Shown: piece by piece, positions 45,788-56,339 of the stretch
Layout of the letters: every line of letters begins with the position of its first letter
Numbering within the stretch: position 1 is the first letter of the stretch
Program-made: the position numbers and the translations under genes
The notes under the pieces: model-generated
What the model saw: only the letters and a program-made list of their open reading frames with translations
The model's database searches: none
Told to the model about the DNA's origin: nothing
DNA from: Pholiota molesta
Taxonomy: Eukaryota; Basidiomycota; Agaricomycetes; Agaricales; Strophariaceae
DNA length: 64,000 bases
Assembly (NCBI GenBank): GCA_014925825.1
Contig: JACGCK010000002.1
Coordinates: forward strand, 806,001-870,000
Direction: 5' to 3'

Positions 45788-45958
45788 GATAGAACTGACG
45801 CGGTTAATTGGTCATGTGACCGCGTGGCAGTTTTTCTTCCCACACCAGACGAGACCCTCTCTTAGCTCTACTGCTATCTGCCCTCTCTGAGTCCCAACGA
45901 CCGTCCAACGAATTCGCTCATTATTTTCTATCTGCGTACATCTTAGCATCGAAGTCAA

Positions 45959-46214
45959 ATGGACCAAAAGACACCCAAAAACCGTACTTTTCAGGAGTCT
46001 TGGCTGGGTGAGAACTTATGCTTCACTTCCTGTGGAAACGGTCTGACTCGCTTTCGCCCTAGCTATTCCTGCTCGAACGCGTCTTGTCATATCGCTTGGG
46101 GTCTGTGTGATCGGAGCCACCGGCATCATGGTCTCCAATTTCCTTGAAAGAACGATGGTGCAGAAGCCTTCACTACCAAGCAGCACGTCTAGCTCGGACT
46201 CGGAAATGACATAA
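45959..46214 (+). CDS. Small single-pass membrane protein
   Basis: ATG 45959 opens MDQKTPKNRTFQESWL. A 55 nt intron (46008-46062, GTGAGAAC to CGCCCTAG) joins this in frame to AIPARTRLVISLGVCVIGAT GIMVSNFLE, one clear membrane helix, then a Ser-rich tail ending SSDSEMT with the stop at 46212-46214. Total is about 66 residues. The positive residues before the helix and the short acidic-serine tail resemble small inner-mitochondrial-membrane or ER assembly factors, but I cannot name the family. The gene is below the size cut-off of many annotation pipelines. Confidence 0.62.
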
Positions 46215-46386
46215 TAAACTGGCTAGACCAGGACCATGCATGAAAATCCTTTTCACAAACACATACGATCTTTCTCTTCAGAATCTGTATTATTGTGATT
46301 GATGAAAGGCCATTTTCGTTATCATTTCGAGCACAATAAACGACTAGAAACATGAAAACACATATCCCTAACGGCATAGCGATATA

Positions 46387-48574
46387 TCAACGAGGGACCC
46401 ACGAAGCCGGAGTCGGACTCTCATCCACCATCCGCCCCGACGATGCAATGTGCGACCCAATTCCAATCGTGTCCTGCAGCAACTCGTCGCCGAGCATACG
46501 CAGCTCGCCAGTGGCCCACGATGAGCCATTCGCTGGGCCGGTGCCAAACCAAATAGCGTCTCCTCCTCAGCCCATACCACCACCACCACCACCAATGGGC
46601 ATTCGCTGCGTTTCGAACCCATCAAAGGATTCGTCTTCGTCGTCAAATCCATCATCTTCCACAACAGGCCCTGACTGAGCAAACGGGTGGATGGGAACAA
46701 TCCCTGTTGTTCCAACGACATCCTCGTCCGCAAGCGAATCACTGGAATTATTGGACGACCCAAATGAATTGTCATCGTCATATTGCCCGTGTACGCCCTG
46801 CGAAGCCATAAGGAATGCGGCAGATGGATGGGCCGTATTGTTGATCTCGTCTAGATCCAAAGAATCGGAGGAATCAAGGTCGTCTTGATGGCCTAGCATC
46901 TGATTATACACAGGTGTAGCTGGTTCTGAAGGTTCTGGTGAATAGGATTGTTGCTGTTGGCGTTGAAATATTGGTAGAGAATCCTGGCCTCCTAGTATAG
47001 GGCTTGCAGGGATGCGAGGGCGAATACGTAGACCAGGCGTAGCCATTCCGGGTGTAGCGCCGACATTTGGACGAATGTCATCGCGAATTCGTTGAATCAT
47101 GCTTTCTAAGCTTGAATCCTTCGTAACGTTGCTGCTACTGCTGTAATCGTTGTCGCGTCTGTAGCGCGACAACGACGGTGGTGTTGGAACTGTGCTCATA
47201 CTAGAGTCATAATAACTGCCAGCGTATGCACCTGCATTCTTGTTCCCACCACTTTTAAATTGTGCATCCCGTAGCAAGTCGCGTTGTATGCGTGCAGAGG
47301 CATCCCGTGCTGGTGTTTGCCCAAGCTTGATCCGTTCAAGTACAGCTGAAGACCTAGGAGGCCTCGCGGGAGACATCAGAACAGGAGGTGACATCCCAGG
47401 AGGTAATCCATCGAAAGAATCGTCGTCTCGTCATCCGCGAAAGGGGCCGCAGTAGCGCTCTTAGTTGACTTTCCTTTCTTCTGCGGTGTCAAAATTGAAG
47501 GGTCACGCAGGTCAACAACGCCACTCCACTCAGCAGGCGAAGCTGAAGAAAGATATGGGTTAAGGCTTTTGTTGATAGTGGGAGTCTTTGGTTTGCTTCT
47601 GAATTTGAGCGGAGAGACCGTTTTGCCATCGAAGGTTGAGTTGTCACTCGCTGAGTACAGGTTGTGGCGGAGGACATTGCGTAGCAAGGGATGAGAAGCA
47701 TCTTTCCCTTTGCCTTTCTCGGACGCAGGTAATATGCTTGTGTCGTCTTGTCTAAAGGTGCTGTCGATAGACGCGTCTTGATCTTTCGCGGGGATCGCAC
47801 TGCTTCCAGAGTGAGAAGCACCAGACTATCATCTGCTGTCTGGTTGGAAAACTCGTTAATCTCGCGATTCAGACGAACGAGAGGCGATTCTAAGGATGTC
47901 GTCCATGAAGGCTGCTCCGATAGTTCTTCCCTGTGAGTTTTGCTATTTGATTTCCCCATTCTCGATATAGCAGGCGTGGAGGAGAAGGCACCCTGGCCGG
48001 GCAGGAAAGACGTTTCGCTGTTCACCGTACTCGTCTCGTACGCGTCTTGATCCCTACGGATTGTCTGATCCTGTGGAGTTTATCATGTTGATCTTCTGAA
48101 GAGGCTTCAGTATCTTCGCGCTCTGATGTGTTTTCATTTACTGTAGAATAGTCGTCGAATGTTGGAATCCGTATTTGAGCTGCTTGTTCATAAATGATGT
48201 CCAGAACTTGTCACAGCGGGTTCAGAAATCAATCTATGAAACAAGGCATAGTATATACACACCTTCGCAGCCTCCCTCACCGGCTCTGTTCCGACGGCAT
48301 AGCGTTTCACAGCAGGCAGGAGTTTAGTTGCCAATGCGTGATGAATTTTGAGAAATTCTCGTCGATATTCTAGAATTCCATAAACTCAGAAGTCCTCAGA
48401 TTTGTGAAGATAATATCCTGACCTGAAGCTTGATAGTAATGAGCTGCTCTATCTGCTCTATTTGATCTGTAGTTGGTGCCTCGTGTCCAAGCCTGGAATA
48501 ACGATTGATGCAGGATCAGGATTGGGCGTCCATCTTGGGGGATTGGGACGGATGGATTTTCGCGGCGCGGACAT
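46387..48574 (-). CDS. ASK1: DASH complex subunit ASK1
   Basis: Subunit of the DASH/Dam1 ring that couples kinetochores to spindle microtubules. ATG 48574 opens MSAPRKSIRPNPPRWTPNPD, then PTTDQIEQIEQLITIKLQ, (intron about 48434-48374) NIDENFSK, IHHALATKLLPAVKRYAVGT EPVREAAK, (intron) FWTSF, YEQAAQIRIPTFDDYST. This is the conserved Ask1 core. The rest is a Ser/Thr/Pro-rich tail with many SP/TP sites: LESPLVRLNREINEF, MSPPVLMSPARPPRSSAVLE RIKLGQTPARDASARIQRDLL. Missing bases are inferred near 48480, 48348 and 48193. After GGGGGGMG at 46570 there is an in-frame TGA. The same frame continues with GELRMLGDELLQDTIGIGSH IASSGRMVDE to a stop at 46387, which looks like the true C-terminus. Confidence 0.85.
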
Positions 48575-48908
48575 AGATTTAATGTTCCTCGTTTATAAGA
48601 TGTAAAAATGGCAAGCAGGACTATTTGATGTTTAACGAGATTGGAATACGTAGCAAGCAAGTGCAAGTAAGGTTTGGCGTTGAAACGTTCATATCGATCC
48701 GAGTCCGAATCGCTGCTCAATATGGCAACCTTCAAAACGCGAAAAGCGTGACATACGCGTGATATTCTATTTATAGTCGCGTCATCTTGCTGTCCTGAAA
48801 ATGAATGATAACAACACAAAGAATCGAATAATGAAAATATGCAACAATACAGAAATTATACGCGACTCAAATATCAAGAATCCGTCATAAATCAGCAACA
48901 AACACCTT
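48575..48908. other. Short intergenic stretch, Ask1 promoter side
   Basis: Between the Ask1 start and the GH51 stop, both on the minus strand. No feature was recognised. Confidence 0.4.
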
Positions 48909-51900
48909 GCTTAAACCGTGCCATTGAAAAAGCCAGGACTCTGGAATGTGAGCACCGTCACACTCATTGCAGGAAAGTGTAATTGAGGCGATCGGGGAGT
49001 GGAATAGCAAAGCTATTCGATACTGGGATGATGTTGTCCGGTTGTTCCAGTGTGTTAGAGACGTTGAAGAGGCCTGAAATTGGACTCAAGGTCGGCGAAC
49101 TAATTGAGATCGCAGTGGCAAAACCGGTGATAGGGAACTCTAGGAAAATGTCGGCGGTGAGATCTTCCGTTCCTGCATTGGATACCTAAATATTTGGTCA
49201 GAATGCTGTAGATCTTCGGCTAACATACGTCTACCTTTAGGAACACGACATCCGTCTCGTTATTTGCGCTCGCGACCCAATAAAGTGGAGCTGTATCAGA
49301 CGTAGAGGCTGGGGTAGTTGATAGGACATGTGTGCCGCGGTTTACGCTGAACATCTAAAATTGAGAGAATTGTAAGTCAATCTTTGACTCGATGGTAATC
49401 CCGGTGCCACTCGTTACCTGTTGGACATAGTAAGACGTTGACTTCACAAGTCTGCTAGCATCATATGTGATGATATCTGGAGTCCATGATAACTTTTGAT
49501 GTGCTGAAAGCTATCAGAAGGTTAGCATTTGCAGCGGTTACATGGTTGGAGTAAATCTAGAACCTTGGAGCATCTTAAAAGTGGGGGCAGATTAATAAAC
49601 GCCCTCCGTCAGCAATATACAACAGAAACATACATGCAGATGCAAAAACAACATCTGAATTGCGTTCCATTCCGGTCATGAAAGCAGCTTCTGCAACTGA
49701 ACCTTGCAAAGTAGGATATGCAAGCCGACCGCTAGGAAGATCTCCTAGGACGTTATCGTCGTTTGTAGAGGTTACTAGTAGTGGTAGTCATTTGATCACG
49801 TCCTATACAGAAAATATTTGATATGAACATACCGGCATATTCACCTCGAGTTATTCACAGGATAAGGAAGTGAACTCTGAATATCAATTGCATGACTTAC
49901 CAACGAAGAACTGTGTCCCATTGCGCGGATAGTCATCAAACATAAATGATGCGTTGAGAAACCACGATGGCGAACTGTATGTGTGGAAATCGACTGCAAC
50001 ACATAAAATTCATTAGTAAAAAAGGCTGGCAGCTGAAGAGATAAATTACTCTTCGTATAAGCTGGAGTGAGAGCTGTGGATGGAAGGCTCGTCGCAAGGC
50101 ATTCCATTTGAGGATATTTTGCACCAATGGCATCAACAAACGCTTTCCATCTGTACCCGGCATACCTGAAATCTTTTGAATAAATGCGCGAAGTGATTTG
50201 ATAGAATATACTTACGAATCTGGTTGGAACTAAGCAATGCCAAGAAGCTTTGCGTTACAAAGGAAGAAAAAAAAAGATAAATAGACTTACTTGATCCTCG
50301 TTTCCGCTGAGCCACGTAATGAGGATGTGATACAGATATTGAAGTTAGACGCAGGTTAGACGGACGCACATTTCAATGAATTTGAGCGCATAAGGCTCTG
50401 TACGGCCTAAGCTAGCCCGAACTTTACCCCATTGCGTGGTTTTGGCATCACCGACGATAAATTCGATTTCATTGAGGGCGTCATCGATATATGGTTGCAG
50501 GTTAGCTTCTGGAACGATGGGCCATGTCGACAAATCAGAGTAATTGGCGATGGAGATTCCGTCCCAGATTCCTACATCGAAGGGGTCAGCCTTCATCCAT
50601 GTCTGTGAATAACACATAATAACCTAAGATTGGTTCCTGATATACGAATGTTTTTTAGTAGTGAGACGATCATGGAAAGAAGATTATCAATTTACAGCTC
50701 CAAGATCTTCTACCCAGTTTAAATATTCGAGAAGGCCCTACCGGAATTTTTAGAATGCTATCAAATATTCATTCCGAACGAATATCTTGACTTACAAGGC
50801 CGTCCGTATTCGCGTAGCCTGAAATACTGTAGTTAGTTCGGCCAAGTTATAGGCATCAAGTAAGCTGACCCCAATCTGCTGGTCGGCCTGGTCTGTCTTC
50901 CAGCCTAAAATGCTCCTATGAATTTGAGTCGTCAGAAGATCTTTATTCCAACAGACCGTCCAATTGTCTCATTCCATCTCCAACGAGTGTCAAAACTCAT
51001 GCCCTGTAAAATTGAGTCTTCAGCCCAACGCTTGCAGCTGGCGCTTAGCGCTTACCTCAAGATTATTTCCTCCAGGGAATCGCCATACCGAAGGTTGAGT
51101 AGCTGCCAAGGCTTCGGCAAGGTCTATGCGCATTCCGTTTTCGCGACCTCTGAATGTCGGTGGGAAAAGAGAGAACATCCCAAAGAAAATAGTTTGTCCA
51201 GCAGCAGAGGCACCTTCCACGGCGACATTGAACACGTTGTTGTCATCCGTGGCCGACTCTGTTGGGGTGAACTGGAAAGAAAACTTTTTCCATGCTTTCG
51301 AAACACCTTTCACGGAAGCAGATGCAAATACTGTCCCTTGGGCAGATTTGAGGGAAACCGTAACTGGTCCAGTGAATGTATCTGATTTGGCATAGAATGA
51401 GCCTGTGTAGGTCCACCCTTGCTGTACCTTGATGCCTGATATAACGCTCTATTTCAGGAAGCAAAATAAACGGACAAGAAAACGAACCCCAGAAACCAGT
51501 GTTTTCGAAACCAATAGGTCCAGAGACTACTTTGGGAAATACAACTTCGAGACTATTTGGTAAGGATGCCGAGACGCCTGGTGTTTTCGATGTGACGGAC
51601 AATCGAGGACCATTGAACGGTTGCCAAGCATTTAATCTAGTAGATAGTCAGGCGCGAAATAAAGTAAAGAAAGACGGTGACGCACGCATTCTGTGTTCCT
51701 GGAATCACGGCTTGAAAAGCACGGTTTTGGAGTAGTTCACCTGATGGGTATGTTTAGGAAAGATACAGTGTGTATAAAAAGAAGAGAAGGAAGCACCATA
51801 TAGTCCACCATCTCCACTAAAATAAGAAATATTCAGCAACATTCAAAGAAGATAGAGGGTAGGAAAATACCTATGGTTTATATCCTAAGCCGCGATAATT

Positions 51901-52095
51901 TAGCATAATGAAGCTCTAAAATAATGGTTCGGGCCTACATACCTCCCACATATAGCCATACAATGTAGGTGAAATTTCGTGGGTTACATTGGCGGTCAAG
52001 TGCAAAGTTAACGCATTTGGAGCGACGAGAGTAGCCTCGGACCAAGAAATCAAAGGGAACAATACGCAAAAGAGAGAAAGCTTCTTGAGCCTCAT
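48909..52095 (-). CDS. Secreted alpha-L-arabinofuranosidase, GH51
   Basis: Extracellular enzyme removing arabinofuranosyl side chains from arabinoxylan or arabinan. The signal peptide begins at 52095 (MRLKKLSLFCVLFPLISWSE), followed by LTLHLTANVTHEISPTLYGYMWE. The carbohydrate-binding-like part has FENTGFWGS and AWKKFSFQFTPTES. The catalytic barrel has GMRIDLAEALAATQPSVWRF PGGNNLE, VGIWDGISIANYSD, ALNEIEFIVGDAKTTQWGKV RASLGR and ALKFIEI|GNED near 50290-50390, where the Glu of GNED is the acid/base. The nucleophile region reads NNSRGEYAG near 49850, followed by STNDDNVLGDLPSGRLAYPT LQGS. The C-terminal beta domain ends MSVTVLTFQSPGFFNGTV at 48909. More than ten short introns interrupt the gene. 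Confidence 0.93.
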
Positions 52096-53352
52096 GACAG
52101 CGATCGTTTAAGAGAACGGGGAAATTCTTCGAACGAAGTCATCGCTCCAGTTTATGACTTCCAAACATTCTGAACGGGCCGCTCGCTTCGCCAGCAGAGT
52201 GAAATAATGAATGCACTAACAGCGGTCCGCTCAGGAGAATTGAAAATCTGGACATCGAGCAAGGGCACCTGGCCAAAGTGTGCAGCATTACCAAAAAAGT
52301 TGTTATGCCTCACACATACTGTGGCCTAAAGAGATCACGCGAAAGCGGGGTTTGACGGTTTGAGAAGTTGAGAAGTATGTTGGCCACGGAAAAATAAATC
52401 TGTATTGATGGACCAAGCGAGTCGGTGAATTAAGATTGTGGCTTTGCTGTAGCTCTTTTCGTCACATTACTTTCTGGTCAACTCGGACTGCAAAATTACT
52501 AGTATGACATGGATTCCGAGCCGTCAGCAAACTTCAGACACAAATCAAGCGCTAACTCACTCTATTTCTGTCAAGTAGGACTCCCAAGTACAGCAGAATA
52601 AACTACTCGTGGACCAAACTTTGTCCACACGCAAAAGTCGACATGAAGAACTGCCGCATGAGGAGCAGCTGGCATGATAGCAAGTAGCAAGACTTGAGCA
52701 AGACGTCAAGAATTGGTCAAGAACCAGTGGCAGTGACGAGTACACAGAAAGCCTAATTGTTTGTTTACGCAAACTAACGACCTCTAAAATACACACATGC
52801 TAACAGTAGGGCGGCCAACTGATCTGGAGCTCTAGACTCGCTTGCCAGTCGTTCTGAGGGTTCTTCCCGCGGTGATTTGTTTGTCCTTTGTTGTGGTTCT
52901 GTTGTGCGGTCAAACATCAGGCGGACTGTGAAATGTCTGAGAACTGTCCAGCGGAGTTCGAAAGAAACGGATGGTCACGAGCCTACTGGAGCTCACCAAG
53001 AGCTCACCACTGCCTTGTCTACGGCCTCCGTTATGTTATTATGCTCATTATGATTGATCATGCTCTAAGACTCCTCAGTACTCCTCTTCTCCGGGAGAGC
53101 CACCGGCCGTACCCCGTTAATAAGTCTTCCTGACAGGCGGCATGACCAATGACACCAACGTGGCTTGGAGCCGACTTCGAGGATGCCAACCGCATGTTCA
53201 TAGAGCTTGAAGTAGCTTTCTGGACCGATTCATACTTGTTGAATCAAGCAATAGAAGATATAAGATGCACAAGCTTAAGGTTGCTATCGACTCTGTCAAA
53301 TCTGAATCTCTGGCTTGCCGCTGAAGCTCCTGCCAAAGCAACAATCGCAACC
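52096..53352. promoter_or_regulatory. Divergent promoter region, GH51 / DUF5695 gene
   Basis: 1.26 kb separate the two secreted-protein genes that point apart. It should hold the regulatory sequences of both. Small frames at 52557-52796 (-) and 52888-53133 (+) look like chance. I could not identify a carbon-repressor or activator site with certainty. Confidence 0.4.
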
Positions 53353-56284
53353 ATGGCAGCGCAGCTGTGAGTTGATAATTGCTCGTATTTTTCAGATGAT
53401 ACTGACCGTTTTTTAATTTGTTTAGATTGCCTTTGTTAATGGCCTGGCCGCTGCGTTGACTTTCATCTACATGTCCCAAACCGTTTCGGCGCAAGCGAAT
53501 GGCACCTTTGGGTCTGGCCGACGGCTTCCTTTCCTTCAACACATCTGTCTTCGCCGTTCAACTCGTGAAGGACTCGCAAACTTTATATTCCTTGAAGCCC
53601 CGAGTCAACAATACTGCTTTCGACTTCATACCCGCAGATCAAATGACGTTTGCGTCAAAAACAATGGAAACTATCATCTCGGTGACATTACCTTCCGAGT
53701 TCGGGAAGTGGGATCTACAACTTGGCTCAGCGGAGATACCTCCGCCGCTCGCAAACCTGTCGTTGCTTTACCTATATCAGGCTCAACTCTTGCCGCTGCA
53801 AATCTTTCACCTACCCTGCCTTCGAATTCTCTGTTGAACATAACACGACAATGGACCTTGGAGAAGGCCAATTGCAGCTACTCTTCGCCGTCCAAAATTC
53901 GCAAACCGCTGCTGTTGAAATCGGTGCTTTAGGCGCACCCTTGGAGTTTAACAATGTTCGCACCTTACAGATTACAATTACCAATCACCATAATAATGCT
54001 CAATTCCTTTTGTTCACAGATCTTTACCGGAAGGACAGCAGCTCAAACGAACGAATTATGCAGTCTTTTCGACCCATATATTGGCCAAGATGCGGGTTAT
54101 GTCCAGCTGTCCACTCCTCTGCTGGGGACATTACCGCCGTTGACAGTGAATCCCGGTTGGGAAGTCCCCTTTGGAAAGGCTGGAGATTCCTCCCGGAGTC
54201 GACATCCGCAGCGCCGTATTATCAATCACAGACGTTTGAAGCCTTATATGAATGGCAATTTCATACTCTCGCCTACTCTCAGAACGAATGGGCCGGGGTC
54301 ACGCCATGGAACGCGCCCACCTCTGCTATTTTGCAACCAGGAGAAACTCGGACATATGGCATCGAATTCCGCCTTGCTCCATCTATTCGTCAAATAGAAC
54401 AAACTGTACGCTCTGCTGGTCGTCCTATTGCCGCTGGTGTACCTGGATATATTATTTCGGCGGACCAGACGGCTAAGCTCTTTCTCAACTACAGTTCACC
54501 TATCCAATCCGTCTCAGTATCGCCGTCTGGAGCACTCACTTGGTTACGCAACTCGGACGCGAAGTCGCCTTCCTGGATTGGATACGACATTACTGCCAAA
54601 TCATGGGGTAGAGCTCGTTTATCCATCGTATATGCGGATGGAACTCTGCAAACAGTGCATTACTACCTTATCAAGGCTGCCACCGAGGCTGTTAGTGACT
54701 TGGGTTCGTTTTTAACGACCGCCCAATGGTTTAACTTGACGACAGATCCCTTCAAGCGGTCACCTTCGGTTATCAGCTATGATCGGGAGGTGGATGCTTT
54801 TGTTTCGAATGACCCGCGAGCTTGGATTCCTGGCTTGAGTGACGAAGCTGGCGCTGGTTCTTGGTTGGCTGCTGCAATGAAGCAGTACGCTCAGCCCAAC
54901 GCGGCTGAAGTCGCGAAGATAGAACAATTCATCAATCAAACATTATGGGGGTCTATACAGAATGCAGACGGTACGTTTAAGTCATGCATGTCTTTCGTTT
55001 TGGTACTCATTATTTTCATCAAGGATCGGTCAAAAAGGTGGATATAAATTTACTTCCACATCAATTGCAGGTTTATTGACAACGTATTCTAGTCCGTTTA
55101 CTTTTACGAACCGGCTCTTGTTCCCAATTACACGTACCCTTCGTCAATTGACTGGGGGAATTGGTGGTCTTGGAACCAAGCCGCATCGTTCGCAACCGAC
55201 CGCGCATACGACTACATACACGTCACGGCGACGTATTGGGCTTCGTACCGTGTCGCACGCAACTACCCCGCCCTCGTCAAGACTCACACTTGGCAGTGGT
55301 ACCTCAACCAAGCCGTCCTAACAGTTCTTACAATGACAAATGGGCAAGTGGGCTACGCTGATGACGGGCTCATGGGCGAGACCGTTTTGTTGTATCTCCT
55401 GGATGATCTCAAGCGCGAAGGTTTGGATGCGAATGCTACGTTGGTCGAGAGCCGAATGCAATCCCGTGCGACTGTTTGGGCAGGTGAACGGTATCCGTGA
55501 GTACGGAACACGTATATCTGGTTTACTCAACGTTTATGTTTCTCCCAGATTTGGATCGGAAATGGCATGGGATTCGACGGGTCAAGAAGGCATCTATGCT
55601 TGGAGCAAGTACTTTGGAAATAATGCGACAGCGGAGAATGCCTTGAACGCTATACTCGCTTACCAACCTCTTATCGCCCACTGGGGATACAATGGTAATG
55701 CCAGGCGATACTGGTAATTGACATTATTCTGTGAAGTATCATTGCCTGTTCACTAATATCTACTCCAGGGATAATATCTATGGCGGCAAATTGCAGCGTA
55801 TCGAACGCCAAATACATCACTACGGCAGTGGCCTCAACGCCCTTCCCCTCGTCTCCGAATTTGAAACCTCTCCTTCTGATTTCTACCTCCTTCGCGTAGG
55901 CTTCGCCGGCCTCAGTGGGCCATTATCGAATATCGATCAAGGCGGCTTCGCATCGGCCTCTTTCATTCGTTTGCAGACACCTTGAAATGGGATGCGTACT
56001 CTGGCGATTATGGCCCAAATTTCTCAGGTCACGCCATGGGCATGGGAACATACATCATCAGCCACCCTGATTTCGGATGGCAAGCCTTTGGCGGAAATGT
56101 TATCTCAACTTCTCCGACGATTCAAGTACAGATTCGAGATTCAATTCGGCGACGCGTGTATCTTGCGCCTCTTGGTACTGGCATAGGCATCTTGCGCCCA
56201 TCCCCCGCACTGTTCGGAGAAGCTGGGGCCTTTGATATACCCTTTACGAATGGCATAGGAAAGGTCATATTGTTCTCGACTTGA
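53353..56284 (+). CDS. Secreted DUF5695 (glycosidase-like) protein
   Basis: Large extracellular protein of the DUF5695 family, whose all-helical C-terminal half resembles six-hairpin glycosidases; its substrate is not established. A signal-like N-terminus (LAAALTFIYMSQTVSAQANG) follows ATG 53353 after an intron ending TTTAG at about 53426. The N-terminal beta domain reads LADGFLSFNTSVFAVQLVKD SQTLYSL, FDFIPADQMTF, NGNYHLGDITFRVREVGSTT W and LQLLFAVQNSQTAAVEIGAL GAPLEFN. The C-terminal part has WIGYDITAKSWGRARLSIVY, VISYDREVDAFVSNDPRAWI, (introns) WWSWNQAASFATDRAYDYIH, GYADDGLMGETVLLYLLDDL, EMAWDSTGQEGIYAWSKYFG and WDAYSGDYGPNFSGHAMGMG, ending at 56284. Missing bases are inferred near 53660 and 53866, with more around 54000-54190 and the signal-peptide exon. 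Confidence 0.82.
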
Positions 56285-56339
56285 CAATCTTTAAGTCATG
56301 TATGCACCAAATGTACATAGGAAGTCATGATATGTAAAA

